DNA of 64,000 bases from Erinaceus europaeus (GCF_950295315.1 NC_080176.1:33135006-33199005), one strand, 5' to 3'. Counted from the first letter of the stretch, positions 21,761 through 33,450 are shown. Made by a program: numbers and translations. The notes: a model not told the origin generated them from the letters alone.

Positions 21761-22032
21761 TTTATTTTTATTTTTTTAATATTTATTTATTTATTTTCCC
21801 TTTTTGTTGCCCTTGTTGTATTCTTGTTGTCGTTGCTGGATAGGACAGAGAGAAATGGAGAGAGGAGGGGAAGACAGAGACGGGGAGAGAAAGACACCTG
21901 CAGACCTGTTTTACAGCCTGTGAAGCGACTTCCCTGCAGGTGGGGACCTGGGGGCTCGAACCAGGATCCTTCACTGGTCATTGCGCTTTGTGCCACGTGT
22001 GCTTAACCCTCTGCACTACCACCGAACTCCCA
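21761..22032 (-). mobile_element. Type 1 SINE with TSD
   Basis: On the minus strand: tRNA head, CT-rich middle, shortened CAA segment and TAAATAAATA tail. A perfect 12-bp duplication GAGGGAAGTCTT flanks it (21749-21760 and 22033-22044). Confidence 0.92.
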
Positions 22033-22124
22033 GAGGGAAGTCTTAAAGGCCCAAGAATGTGAAAACACACTTGTGTGCTCTGACATCTGTGAACACAGCT
22101 CTGTTGTCCTCTCAAAAAATTACT

Positions 22125-22275
22125 ATTTCAGGCAGCTCACTGCACTGGTGTCTGCATTTCCATCTACAATCCAAGTTTGAGCCCTAGCACATGAGAGATG
22201 CTATGGCAATAGAGGAAGCTTTGGTCTCTGTCTCTGTCTCTCTCTCAATGAAAAAAGTGGCTTGGGTATGTTGCA
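22125..22275 (+). repeat. Diverged SINE (type 4)
   Basis: The order 'ggcagctcactgcactggtg', B-box-like 'agtttgagccctagcac', 'agaggaagctttggtctctg' and a CT-rich end matches the type 4 SINEs. Confidence 0.6.
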
Positions 22276-22359
22276 ACTGCATACTTGCAAAGCTTCAGTT
22301 CTGAGAATAAGAGACAGAGAGACCGAGAGACAGCCAAAGAGAGAAACTGCTATTTCAGA

Positions 22360-22480
22360 AATCATCTAGGGGTGTTAATTCTGTAGGCAGAATGTGAGGC
22401 CTCCAAGTTCAAATCCCAACACTGCATATACCAGAGCAGCACTCTAGTCTCTGTCTCTCATAAATAAAAATAATTTTTAT
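22360..22480 (+). repeat. Diverged SINE (type 4), short
   Basis: The tRNA-like part 'tgaggcctccaagttcaaat' is followed by 'ccagagcagcactctagtct' and an ATAAATAAAAAT end. Confidence 0.55.
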
Positions 22481-22494
22481 AATTTTTGGTTATG

Positions 22495-22680
22495 GTCCGG
22501 TCCAGAGATAGTTCACCTGGTAGGACAGTTGTCTTCCCATGTGTGTGGTCTGGGTTCAAGCCCAACAACACACAGGATTACAACTGCACCAGAGGAAGCT
22601 CTGGTCCTGTGGTTTCTCGTCTCTATATGAAATTAAATGAATGGAAAATCTGGTCCAGGAATGGTGAAATCACAAATATT
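22495..22680 (+). repeat. Diverged SINE (type 4)
   Basis: Here 'gagatagttcacctggtagg', B box 'tgggttcaagccc', 'agaggaagctctggtcctgt' and a 3' module start ('tctggtccaggaatggtgaa') appear in order. It is the third such SINE in a row on the same strand. Confidence 0.6.
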
Positions 22681-23224
22681 TAGGACACACTTTTTTCCTT
22701 CTCTGATCACTTCCAGGTATCAGAATCTCATCCTTAAAACACTTCACAGCAAGTTTAAGGAACACTGTTTGTAGCATCCTAATCAACAAGGGGTTTTTTT
22801 TGTTGTTGTTTACTTTGCCTCATAAAGCACAAAAAATAATACAATAGCCTAATTTCTCCTTCCCCCAGACAAAGCTACATAAACTATTTAAAAGATGTTT
22901 TCATGTTATGCAACTTAAGGTCAGATTTTTCAGTTTATTGTTTAATAATACCTTTTTTTAATGAAGACACATGTGTATGCAATACTGAAAATGCAGTGAA
23001 GTACCAAGGAGGAACTATGCATTCACACTTCCAAATGCCCAAAGAGAAACATTGCTAAGTTTTTTTTTTTATCCATGCAATATTTCCCACTAATGTTGTT
23101 ATGCCTCTCATATTTTTTTACTCTGTTTGTAAAAATTAAACTGTAAATTATACATTATACTATATCAAACAATGCAATCCTTTGCATTAAGAAGCAAATT
23201 TCTTTATTTGAAAAAAATAAATTT
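22681..23224. other. Unassigned AT-rich DNA
   Basis: Short T runs (22794, 23060) are the only landmarks. Confidence 0.4.
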
Positions 23225-23450
23225 ATTCAAGGCCTAGCAAAATAGTTTCATCTGGATATTGCAACTGATTTGAAATGTGTGCCAGAAGGGTTCAAGTCCA
23301 AACCCCACTGCACTAAAGGAAGTTTCAGTACTGTAATATCTTTCTCACTCTCCTTTCTCTGTCTCTCTTTCTCTGTCTCCTTATCTCTATCTTTCTCTAT
23401 GAAAATGTCAGTCCGGAGCAGTGAAGCCCCAGCAATACCAGCTCCCTCCC
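23225..23450 (+). repeat. Diverged SINE (type 4)
   Basis: 'agggttcaagtccaaacccc' (B-box region), 'aaaggaagtttcagtactgt', a CT-rich stretch and the module 'cagtgaagccccagcaatac' follow in the expected order. Confidence 0.65.
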
Positions 23451-23483
23451 TCCAAAGGAAAGGACCTATTCATTCACTTATTT

Positions 23484-23549
23484 TTCTTCTTCTTCTTCTT
23501 CTTCTTCTTCTTCTTCTTCTTCTTCTTCTTCTTCTTCTTCTTCTTCTTC

Positions 23550-23581
<32 letters not shown>
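23484..23581. repeat. Compound (TTC)n(ATT)n microsatellite
   Basis: About 22 TTC units (23484-23550) switch directly to about 10 ATT units (23551-23581). The open reading frames across it, poly-Leu or poly-Phe/Tyr, are products of the repeat and not genes. Confidence 0.97.
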
Positions 23582-23583
<2 letters not shown>

Positions 23584-23589
23584 GTTACT

Positions 23590-23842
23590 TATTTTTGCCA
23601 CCAGGGTTATTGATGAAATTTGGTGCTTACACAATGACTGCACTGTTCCTGGTGGTCATTTATTTTTCCTGTTTTTTATTGTGATATAGACAGAAATAAG
23701 AAGAAAGGGAAATACAGGCAGCCCTGTGGATCATGTGAAAGGCCCTCTCTCCCTGCTGCAAGTAGAAACCAGGAGTTCTGAACCCTCACCTTTATGCATG
23801 GCAACATGCACTCTATAAATTGTGCCACTTCCCAGCTTGCTA
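23590..23842 (-). mobile_element. Type 2 SINE with 3' module
   Basis: The + strand shows the module as 'gccaccagggttattgatga', then 'gacagaaataagaagaaagg' and the head complement ending 'attgtgccacttccc'. The adjacent TTC/ATT array lies on its tail side and probably grew from it. Confidence 0.75.
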
Positions 23843-23984
23843 TTTATTCATTACTGAAAAAGAAGCAGAACATCATAGAGGCATATATGGCGTTGAAGAT
23901 CTAACTCAAGACATTATACATGCAAGTCCAACAAAACTTGTTGAGATCTTATCCTTGGTCTCTCATCTATTGGACACATTAATT

Positions 23985-24110
23985 AAACCTCTTGTTCCTG
24001 CTTCCTCAGGAATAAAATGAAGATTATAGCAGCATTTAACTAAGAGTTGTAGAGATTAAATGAATGTGGGTCTAGGCCTTGAAACACTCCCAGTATAGTA
24101 AACAAGTATA
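23985..24110 (+). repeat. MIR fragment
   Basis: 'cttcctcaggaataaaatga', followed by 'gagattaaatgaatg' and 'aaacactcccagtatagtaa', follows the MIR core and 3' half. Confidence 0.6.
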
Positions 24111-24431
24111 TATTTAGGCTGTTCTTTGTCTGTTTTTTTTTTTTTTTTTTTGGCTACAGTTAAGAATAAGCATCCTTCCATATCCAGATTTTATTTTTAA
24201 GATAAAATTCTTAGAAATGGAATAGTTAGTTCCAGAGGCAATGTACATTTTTAAACTCATGTCCATACAATGTAATTTCACAACATAAAGTTGCATATCT
24301 TGAATATTCCACCGGCAAAGAATGGAAGTGCCTATTTTCACAGAACCTTGTCAACACTAGACATCTACTTTTTTCTCCCCAACTCTAGGAAGATTGTAGC
24401 TGAGACTGGCATTTTATTGTTTTGGTTTACA
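24111..24431. other. Unassigned DNA with T17 run
   Basis: A T run (about 24135-24151) precedes AT-rich sequence. A minus-strand retroposon tail is possible, but no body is recognised. Confidence 0.35.
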
Positions 24432-24632
24432 TTTCTAAGATTTATTTACTTATTTTGGATAGAGAAAGATAGAAGTTGAGGGGCGAGTTGAGAGGGAGAG
24501 AGAGAGGTACCAGCAACACTGATTCATCTCTTATGAAGGTCCCCCTTCCAGTGGAGACCAGGAATGTGAACCAGGTCCTTGGTATGGTAACATGTATGCT
24601 CAACAATATGTACCACCACCTGACACCCCTCC
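24432..24632 (-). mobile_element. Type 2 SINE
   Basis: The + strand shows 'tttggatagagaaagataga', then 'ccagtggagaccaggaatgt', 'gaaccaggtccttgg' and the head complement. A diverged minus-strand type 2 copy. Confidence 0.75.
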
Positions 24633-24765
24633 AACTTCCATTTTAATTACCAGTGAAATAAACTATTTTCTTCCTGAAGGTTTACCAACATTTTAAATTT
24701 TTTGTCTGTGATACAAAACCTGATCACAATTTTTGCTCAACATCTAGTGAGAGTATTTTTACTGT

Positions 24766-24974
24766 TCTTCTTCTAGCGTTTGCCCTTCTTCCATAGCCAG
24801 TCAACAGCGTCAGGTTGAAAGCTGTCAGGAGCTGCTTGTTGTTGGCTTTGAAAGTGACTGGGATCCATGTGGATTCAGTCAGCTAGGAAGGATCGTCAGT
24901 TTCCCCAATGAATGGGTACTCACGGGATGCACCACGAGAAGGTCGATCCAATGCATCCCAATGGGATGCATTGG
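24766..24974 (-). mobile_element. SINE-sized element with an RTE-type 3' end, with TSD
   Basis: A perfect 11-bp duplication ATTTTTACTGT bounds this 209-bp insertion (24755-24765 and 24975-24985). Its sense-strand 3' end matches the RTE LINE end at 3961-4009 at 47 of 49 positions (24770-24818). That includes the stop codon region and the terminal GAAGAA units. The 5' body, about 150 bp, is unrelated to that LINE copy. A shared 3' tail with a foreign body is how SINEs recruit a LINE's reverse transcriptase. The 5' end carries a 15-bp inverted repeat. I see no clear pol III boxes, so an internally deleted LINE is the main alternative. Confidence 0.8.
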
Positions 24975-24985
24975 ATTTTTACTGT

Positions 24986-26464
24986 ATTATCAGTAAACAA
25001 TAACTTATATACAAAAAATAGTTTACCTCAGTTCAGTGTGTCATTAGTATCTGTTGTTGTCTTACAACATTTTGATTATCTGATGTTTTAATTTTTTTAA
25101 GATCAAACCTAAGGAAGAAAACTCATGGCATTTTATGACTTGCAATTATAGTAGATAAAGCATTGCTAACCCCAAGATTACATACATGCATTTCACCAAA
25201 TGTACCACCTCTGACCAATATAATAATGTTATATTTTATATCTAACTCTAGTAGGAATTTAATTTATTTTATGCATTCACATCAAGATAAAGGTAACAAT
25301 TTTCTCCACAAATATTAATTTTCCAGTCACATTTACTGACTTTTTCCACTGGTTTCAGATCTTTGGTGAATACTAACCATATTCAAATATCTACCAAATA
25401 AACTATTCAAATGCACAACCAGCCTCTCTGTTCATTTTTATTGATCTTCTTATCCTAACATTGGATTACATTTTGGCATTATGATTTTAAAGTCAATTCT
25501 AATATCTGAGCAAGCAAGTGCCCACTCACCATGTTGTTTTTGCTTCTGTGTCTTAAGTGACTTACTTGGCTCTTTTTACTAACTTACTGTTTGGATGAAC
25601 TTTAGAATAAATCTGTCACAGACCCCCAAAAAAGCTCAGGGTGAGGGGTTGTTGTTGTTACATATGAAGCAGCAGCTGTTATTATTTTAGACTATGCTTG
25701 GAAAGTATAAATTTACCCCCATTAGATCTTCTTTGTGTGCTCTCTATATTCAACAACCTTGCAAATAACTTTGAGGATTCCTATGTTCTTTTTGTTGTTG
25801 CTGTTATTTGTTTTGCCCTTGTCCTCTACATTCTAGGTTTTTTTTTTCTCACACCATCTTCCTTACCACTGAATAATGGTTCACTCTCATATTAATTCTG
25901 CTTCTTGGTGCTTTCAATCTACATGCAGATTTGTTCCCAGATGAACTGCTTTGTTATATGCTCATCTAAATTTTACCAAAATCATTTCTGTCTTAGTCTG
26001 TTGCCTTATCATAAACTTATCTTTCTCATACTTCAGCTCTTATTTTAAAGCTGATGGTTTCTTAGGTTTCCTTATGGCTGAAACAGATGCTGACTGAAAT
26101 GTGTTTTTGAAGAATAATTTTTAAAAAAATATTCCTTGTTTTAACTTCTTGCAAGATATGTTTATCTCATTTTATGTTGTTGACTTGTTTATATGTTCCA
26201 GATTTTGGGTTTCATTATTTTGGCTCATTCAGCTCCAAAGAGAATAGATTTATTCTTTGATGACATTTTCCTCACCTGGCCACCTGGAAGCAGAATAATC
26301 AGCTTCATTTGCATCATATGAAATGAACTTGGACCCTACATTTTCATAAGAAATGAAGACTGATTATCCAAATTCAAACACTGCATATCATTTAAAACCT
26401 TCATTGGCTGTTGAAAAGCCACTGAAATAATTCCCCAATAAAGTCTAATATCAGCAGGTATAAA
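24986..26464. other. Unassigned AT-rich DNA
   Basis: Nearly 1.5 kb of AT-rich sequence with no recognised repeat, exon or long frame. Confidence 0.45.
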
Positions 26465-27003
26465 AAATTACCAAATACTGGGAGCCAAGATGGGCAGCTA
26501 CTGCCATAAGCTCTAACAAGCAGCAGCTTGTGACCTAGGATTCACTGGATAGGGTAGGATACTGGTCCATCAGCAAGAGGGTGAATAAGGGGTCCTATGT
26601 GTGACACCAAGGAGGGGTCCTATAGTTCACTCTTGGGTTAGAAAATGGAGGAAAGGACTTTGGAGCCAGAGCTGCCATAAGCTCAAGGAGATAGCAGCTT
26701 ACAACCTAGGATTCTCTGGATAGGGTAGGATACTGGGCTGTCTGTAGGTGAACACGGGCTGGTCAGGGTGACACCAAAATACAGTCCCATAACACTCTCT
26801 TGGGCTGATAATGGAGGTCAGCGGGGACAAAGGAAAATCCTTTGATTATTTCTGAGCTCAACCCTCCACCCCAGAACCAACCCTCAGGGGCAGCACAGCC
26901 ACTCCTAGCAGGCTCCCCACTGAGCTATTTTCTTTACCAAGGTTCCTGGCTCATCAGGGGTGTCATTCCAAGCCTCTTCCTTTAACTTCTCTGTCTCTCT
27001 GTT

Positions 27004-27007
<4 letters not shown>

Positions 27008-27050
<43 letters not shown>
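27008..27050. repeat. (CT)n microsatellite in L1-C 5' UTR
   Basis: About 21 CT units. The matching place in L1-F (about 55670-55695) has only a short T/C stretch, so the array grew after this copy inserted. Confidence 0.95.
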
Positions 27051-27057
<7 letters not shown>

Positions 27058-27962
27058 GGCTGGAGCTCTATTTGAGTGACAAAATACCTGACTAATCAGA
27101 GCCTCATCCCTGCCTGGGAAAGACTGTATGGAGGGTTATATATTTCTTTTGATACTTCTTTCAATTGGCTGTCTTTGCTCAGGCTGCCTGCAGCCAATCA
27201 AGCAGTCCATGCTGCAGACTGAATGTTAGGGGTTTTCTACTCTATTTTATTTTATTATTACTATTATTATATACACATGTCCCTTTTCCATCCACCTTCT
27301 TCAGGTTGACCAAAATTAACAGTTGTTTTTTTCCATTGCTAGCTGACTGGGTGTCCTATCCATTGTGAGAGGAACTTGTTTCTCTCTACCTCTTCTCTCT
27401 AATCTTTTTCCCTCCTCCTAGCTAATTAAAAAAAAAAAATTTTTTCCTTTCACTTCTCTTCCTTTTTTCTTTTTTATTTCTTCCTTCCTTTCTTTCTTTT
27501 TTATTCTTTTCTTCCTTCCTCCTTCTTCTGTTTTCTGAATTCACTGACATTTGCTTGTGAATTACTTTGGGGAAGAAATCTGACTCAGAGTGGAGTCTGT
27601 GTATGTGTCTTCTCTACTTCCCTTGCTCCCCTTTCTCTCCCATGAATTTATAGTGGACAGTAGATTTGCATAATTGTCTATTCTTGATTTCCATTTTTTC
27701 CTGTCTCTTTTGTTTGGTTACTATTTTTTTCTTGGATTGGAGGTACTGTTTGGCTAACTGGTATTGGTTAAACTACATCAATCCTTGCCTCAGTTACTAT
27801 TGCTGTAATTTCTGAGGTTGGTGACTGCATTTGTCATAAAGGTATTTAGTATAGCGTGGCTGGTACTCAAAACACAACAACTGAAGAACGAGAGCACAGA
27901 AAAATAAAAAACACATCAATAAAAAAATGGTTAAATAAAAAGCATATAAAACTGCTACCACA

Positions 27963-28875
27963 ATGAATCAGGACAGGAGCCCAGAAGAAACTTCAAATCA
28001 GTCAGAAGTAACCATAGATAAGAAAATCATGCAAGCAATAATAAACCTAATAATCACAGAAATGAAGACAACTATGGAGGAAAGGGCTATCAGAATTAGG
28101 GAAACAACAGATGAGACCCTCAAAGAAAATACAAGCTACTTCAAGGTAATTAGAGAAGTGAAAGCTGAAATAGCTGAGGCCAATTAGCAGAACAACTAAT
28201 ACTATAACTAAACTGAAGAAAGAAGTTGAAGAAGGAAAAGTAGGCTAACAGAAGCAGAAAACAGAATTAGCAAGACAGAGGATGAGCTAGAGAAAACGAA
28301 GAAAGAGGTAAAAGAGCTCAAAAAGAGATTGAGAGACACTGAAAACAACAACAGAGACATATGGGATGATCTCAAAAGAAGTAACATTCATATAATTGGT
28401 CTACCAGAGGAAGAAAGAGAGGAAGGGGAAGTAAATATTCTAAAGGAAATAACAGAAGAAAACTTGCCAGACTTAAACAACAGAAAGGACATTCAGATTC
28501 AAGAGGTCCAGAGAGTCCCAAACAGAATCTGTCCAGACCTGAACACACCAAGACACATCATAGTTACAATGAAGGATAAAGAAGGATAAAGAAAGGACCC
28601 TAAAGGCTACAAGAGATTAACAAAAAGGCACATACAAAGGAAAACCCATTAAGACTTTCAACAGACTTCTCCACTCAAACTCTAAAAGCCAGAAGAGAAT
28701 GGCAAGATATCTATCAAGCCCTGAATGAAAAAGGGTTTCCACCAAGGATAATCTATCCTGCTGGACTTTCATTCAAACTAGATGGAAAGATCAAAACCTT
28801 CTCAGACAGGCAATAGTTAAGCAAGGCAACCATCACCAAGCCTTCCCTGAAAGAAGTACTAAAAGACTTCTTATA
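27963..28875 (+). pseudogene. L1-C ORF1, degenerate
   Basis: In L1-F the first ATG starts MVTSGAN. The matching ATG in L1-C (27944) is followed at once by a stop, so the frame opens at the second Met, MNQDRSPEE (27963). A coiled-coil-like Lys/Glu region (to 28187), a frameshift, then the RRM part NIHIIGLPEEEREEGE (about 28398) remain. After 28589 the frame breaks again, though the DFSTQTLKARREWQD-type block is visible near 28665. The stop TAA lies at 28873-28875. Confidence 0.85.
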
Positions 28876-28954
28876 AACAAGAACATCACCATAATACTTG
28901 CCATATATCAGAGCAAGTAAGAGTTGTAGAATAATAGCAGTAAAATACATTCAA

Positions 28955-30696
28955 TCCATAATATCAATGGATTAAATTCACCAATTAAAAGGCACAGAGT
29001 GGGAGGATGTATCAGAAAACACAACCCCACCATATGCTGCTTGCAAGAATCCTACCTGACCCGACAAGACAAACACAGACTTAAAGTGAAAGGATGGAAA
29101 GCTATCATACAGGCAAATGGACCACAAAAAAAGGGAACGAACAGCTATTCTCACATCTGACACCATAGACTTTAAATTAAATAAAGTAATAAAAGGTAGA
29201 CAAGGCCATTACATAATGACTAGAGGAATGATTAGAGGATCAATCAACCAAGAAGATTTAACTATTACTAACATCTATGCACCAAAGAGGGACCATCTAA
29301 ATACATCAAACACCTACTGAAAGAACTACAAAAATACATCAACAGTAATACAATAATAGTGGGAGACTTTAACACCCCACTCCCGCACTTAGATCAATGA
29401 AGAAGAGAATCAACAAAGAAATAAGAGAATTAAATGAAGAGAAGGACAGACTAGACCTCCTGGACCTTTTCAGACTTATTCACAAAAAAAAAAAAAAAAA
29501 AAAAAAAAACCTGGAATACACATTCTTTTCAAATCCACACAGCACATCCTCAAGAATAGACACATGTTAGGCCACAAAGACAGCATCAACAAATTGAAGA
29601 GCATTGAAATCATCCCAAGTAACTTCTCAAACCTAAGTGGAGTAAAGCTAACATGTAACAACAAACAGAAAATACTAAAAGTCACAGAATTTGGAAACTT
29701 AACAACATACTGCTTAAGAACCACTGGGTCAGAGAGACACTCAAGCAAGAAATTCAAATGTTCCTGGAGTCAAATGAAAATGAAGACACAAGCTATCAAA
29801 ATATTTGGGACACAACTAAAGCAGTACTGAGAGGGAAACTCATGGTGATACAATCACATATTAAAGAACAAAAAAAAAAAGCTCACTTTAAGGACTTACA
29901 TACTTTAAGGACTTACAGGAACAAAGGACCCATAAAGCAATCAGAAGGACAGAAATCACTAAAATTAAAGCCCATCCAAAAATGGGCAAAGGATATGAAC
30001 AAAACATTCAGAGGATCCAAAAGGCTAACAAGTATATGAAAAATTGCTCCAGGTCACTGATTATCAGATAATAACAAATATCAGATAATAGCAAATAACA
30101 GATAATAGCAAATAATATCAGATAATAGAAAATAACATCAGATAATAGCAAATAATATCAGATAATAGCAAATAACATCAGATAATAGCAAATAACAACA
30201 CTGAGATACCACCTCACTCCTGTAAGAATGGCATACATCAAAAAGGACAGCAGAAAAAATGTTGGAGAGGCTGTGGGGACAGAGGAACCCTTCTGTACTG
30301 CTGGTGGGAATGTAAATTGGTATAGCCTCTGTGGAGAACAGTCTGGAGAACTCTCACAAGGCTAGACATGGACCCATATCACCCAGTAATGCCTCTCCTG
30401 GGGATATACCCCAAGGACTCCATAACATCCAACCAAAAAGATATGTGTATACCTATGTTCATAGCAGCACAATTTGTAATAGGTAAAACCTGGAAGCAAT
30501 CCAGGTGCCCAACAACAGATGAGTGGCTGAGAAAGCTGTGATATATATACACAATGGAATACTACGCAGCTATTAAGAACAATGAACCCACCCTCTCTGA
30601 CCCATATTGTATGGATCTAGAAAGAATTATGTTAAGTGAGCTAAGTCAGAAAGATAAAGACAAGTATGGGATGATCCCACTCATAAACAGAAGTTG
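28955..30696 (+). pseudogene. L1-C ORF2 remnant: endonuclease plus C-terminus
   Basis: Endonuclease pieces run from about 28965 (GLNSPIKRH) through INIYAPKR and GDFNTPL, with several frameshifts. A run of 26 A (29484-29509) breaks the frame in the RLLHKK region. After HSGV-type and linker sequence there is a jump near 29970 straight to the C-terminal part (HPKMGKGYEQ-like). A tandem array follows (30063-30196), then the cysteine region and the [13 protein letters not shown] end. The RT palm, including FADD, is absent. Confidence 0.87.
30063..30196 (+). repeat. Tandem array of about seven 17-20 bp units inside L1-C
   Basis: Units close to ATCAGATAATAGCAAATAAC repeat about seven times, four of them full 20-mers in a row (30117-30196). 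L1-A has one copy of the parent sequence here ('attgtcagagaaatgcaaat', about 12671). The array was therefore made inside this L1 copy. Confidence 0.93.
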
Positions 30697-32854
30697 AGAA
30701 AGAATAACAGGAAGGGAAACTCAAAGAAGGATCTGACTAAATTTGTAGTAGGGCACCAAAGTAAAAACCCTGGGTGGAGGGTGGGGTGAATGTTCAGTTT
30801 CATTTGGTGCGGGGGGGGGGGCGGGGATGGAAGGGACATAGTCTTTTGGTGGTGGGAATGTTGTTTATGTACATTCCTATTAATTTGTAGTCATATAAAT
30901 CACTATTTAACTAATATGAGAGGGGGAAAAACTGAATGTCTCAAATTTTTTAAAGCACAGACTGAGTCTTTTTAATACATAGGCTGAGTCTTTGATATGT
31001 TGACTCTCTTAAAAGCTTAGTCCAGGGAGAACAGAAGCAACTGGTGGTATAGCTATATACAAACATGTCAAAGGACATAAAATATGGTGATGTTGTGTAT
31101 GATACAGCAAATTCTAACAAAGGGATTTTTCAAAGTTAACCCAATTGCCAAACAATATGATTATAACAATAACTAGCTATTGTCTTCTTAAATCCTAAGA
31201 CAGCAGGAACCACCCAATTCCACTATAGAGCCTATATTTTGCCCAGTCCTGGAACCTGTAGGGTGGGCCTCACTTTCCTGCATGCTTCTCTCAAGTCATA
31301 CCAAATGATATTGCATCCGTCAATCCCAACCTAATCAATGCAATGAGTACCACCTCAGCATGCTTCACTTCAGACTGTGTCCTGAGATGTAAGGCATGGA
31401 ATGCCAACTCTTCACCTTCATTACTCAGGTGAGACCTTTCCTTTCATGGTATTCTCTAATTCCATTCCAGGAGGTTCATTTCCTAACAAAGTCCCAAAAC
31501 ATAGATATAGACCAAGTCCCATAAGATAGAGCATATATTCACATGTATCCATAAATTAGGGTAAAATATATACCTAAAAGCAAAAAATACACAATAGTCT
31601 GTAGTAAGTCCATATCAAGTTCATAATGAAATAGTGTCTACTTAGATTTAAATACCCTCCTCACCTACTTTCTATTGCAGTTCTCTCACTCACTCCAAAG
31701 CTAACCATATCAAAGCAAGGACTGCAAAAGCTGAATAAGGGCAAGTGACTGGGATACTTTAATGATGACTCTTTAGTCACTATCAGGCCACCCCATCAGC
31801 TGGGTCCCTATTTGTGGAGTCCTGAGGTTCCCAAACAGACATGATGGGTCTAGACCTCGAATAAATCCCTCTCTCCATTTTTACCGGTCATCTCTATCAG
31901 GAACAACACAATAGACCCCTTTGTGTGCCCCCATAGGACCTTGTGCTCAACCTGGATCAACAATGGTAGAGAAGGGAGGATGGACAATATACTCTATGCT
32001 CCGCCTGAGGAAGATGGGTCAATATTGGGGCAGCTTGGAATGTTCCTACTCATGACCACAGAATGTAAGCTCAGATCTAGAGGGATACAGAGGTCACAGT
32101 CTCCTAAGCTAATTATGGGACCCAAATCACATCAAATTGATTTTACAGTCAAAAATATTCATACCCCTTTCCCATATTAAGGATCTACTCCCTTCCCTGA
32201 TCAAGTTTTATGGTCCTTTTTCCAGCCATGAAATCATCTCCTCGGACAATGACTTGGATCCACTGGCATATCAGATTTCAGGCTCAGGAGCAAAAAGAAA
32301 AAGGAAAAAAAAAACCAGTATAGCCACAGGCCCTTTGGAATTTAACTAAAATATGCCTATTAGCTATCTACAAAATGGTGGACCCCCCCAACTCTTCACC
32401 TGCACTATTTCAGCCTTTAGGTCCATGACTGGGTAACAATTTGTTTGGCTTTATATGTTAACTCTCTTGTCAACCAACAGGTTACAGATGCTAGCAAGAT
32501 GCCAACCATACTTACCTTGACAGACAACACCACCAATGTGTCCTGGAGCTCCACTTCCCCAGAGCCCTTCTCCACTATGGAAACAGGCTAGGAGTATGGA
32601 TCGACCTGCCAATGCCCATATTCAGTGGGGAAGCAATTACAGAAGCCAGACCTTCCACCTTCTGCAACCCTCAATGACCTTGAGTCCATATTCCCAGAAG
32701 GTTAAAGAATAGTAAAGCTATCAGGGGAGGGGATGGGATACAGAGTTCTGTTGGTGGGAATCATGCAAAGCTGTACCCCTCTTATCCTATGGTTTTGTCA
32801 ATGTTTCCTTTTATAAATAAAAAATTTTAAATAAAATAAATTACAAAAAACTAT

Positions 32855-33020
32855 GGCCAGGAGAGATAACTCACTGGGCACAGCATGTGCCTTCCTGGCA
32901 AATGCACAATTCAAAGGCCAGCATCACACAAGAAATGCTTTAACACCAGAGGGAGCTCTGGTGCTGTGGTATTCCTCCCACTCTGTCTATCTCTGTCACT
33001 CTGAGTGAAAACTAACATGA
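32855..33020 (+). repeat. Diverged SINE (type 4)
   Basis: 'ggccaggagagataactcac', 'agagggagctctggtgctgt' and a CT-rich end. It lies just after the L1-C tail and duplication. Confidence 0.6.
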
Positions 33021-33183
33021 TTACAATTTGAAAAAAGAAATGCTAAAATGTAACAAAGTGAAAAAGACTCTAAAGAATGAAGCAGATGTTGATAAAATCT
33101 AAACTGTGTACCTTTACCAGCAACAGCCATCTTTTACTTCCCCAACCTCTCTCCCCTATTCACTATGTTGTGACCACCCTGAT

Positions 33184-33450
33184 CTTTTTTTTTTTCCTTT
33201 TTTATTGCCATCAAGGTTATTACTGGGGCTTGGGTGCTTGCACCTGCCCCAGTGGCCAACTATTCTTTTTTGTTTTAGGGACATAAACAGAGAAATTAAG
33301 AGGGGAGGGGAAAAGGGAAAGAAAGAGACACCTGTTGCACTGTCTCATCACATGTGAAGCTTCCTCCCTACAAGGGGGGGTCCAGGGACTTGAACTAGGG
33401 TCCTTGCATATAGTATTATGTGAGTTCAACCAGGTGTGAAACTGCTCACC
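33184..33450 (-). mobile_element. Type 2 SINE with 3' module
   Basis: The + strand starts with T11, then the module 'tgccatcaaggttattactg', 'acagagaaattaagagggga' and the head complement 'tgagttcaaccaggtgtgaa'. Confidence 0.8.

Larger units (their letters stand above)
26480..32837 (+). mobile_element. L1-C: L1 with 5' UTR but large ORF2 deletion
   Basis: It begins GGGAGCCAAGATGG, the classic L1 5' start, and a poorly matched 15-bp duplication flanks it (26465-26479 and 32838-32852, 13 of 15 identical). The 5' UTR (26480-27962) contains a (CT)21 expansion. ORF1 (27963-28875) and ORF2 (28955-30696) follow, then a 3' UTR of about 2.1 kb ending in AAATAAAATAAA. Against L1-A, ORF2 has lost about 2.2 kb at a junction near 29970, so nearly all of the RT is gone. 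Confidence 0.9.

Noticed and set aside
23270..23684. Open frames with long Leu, Phe and Tyr runs
   Set aside because: They are translations of the TTC/ATT microsatellite.
30063..30196. Regular repeats considered as a CRISPR-like array
   Set aside because: Units are contiguous, with no spacers, and derive from L1 ORF2 in a mammalian genome.
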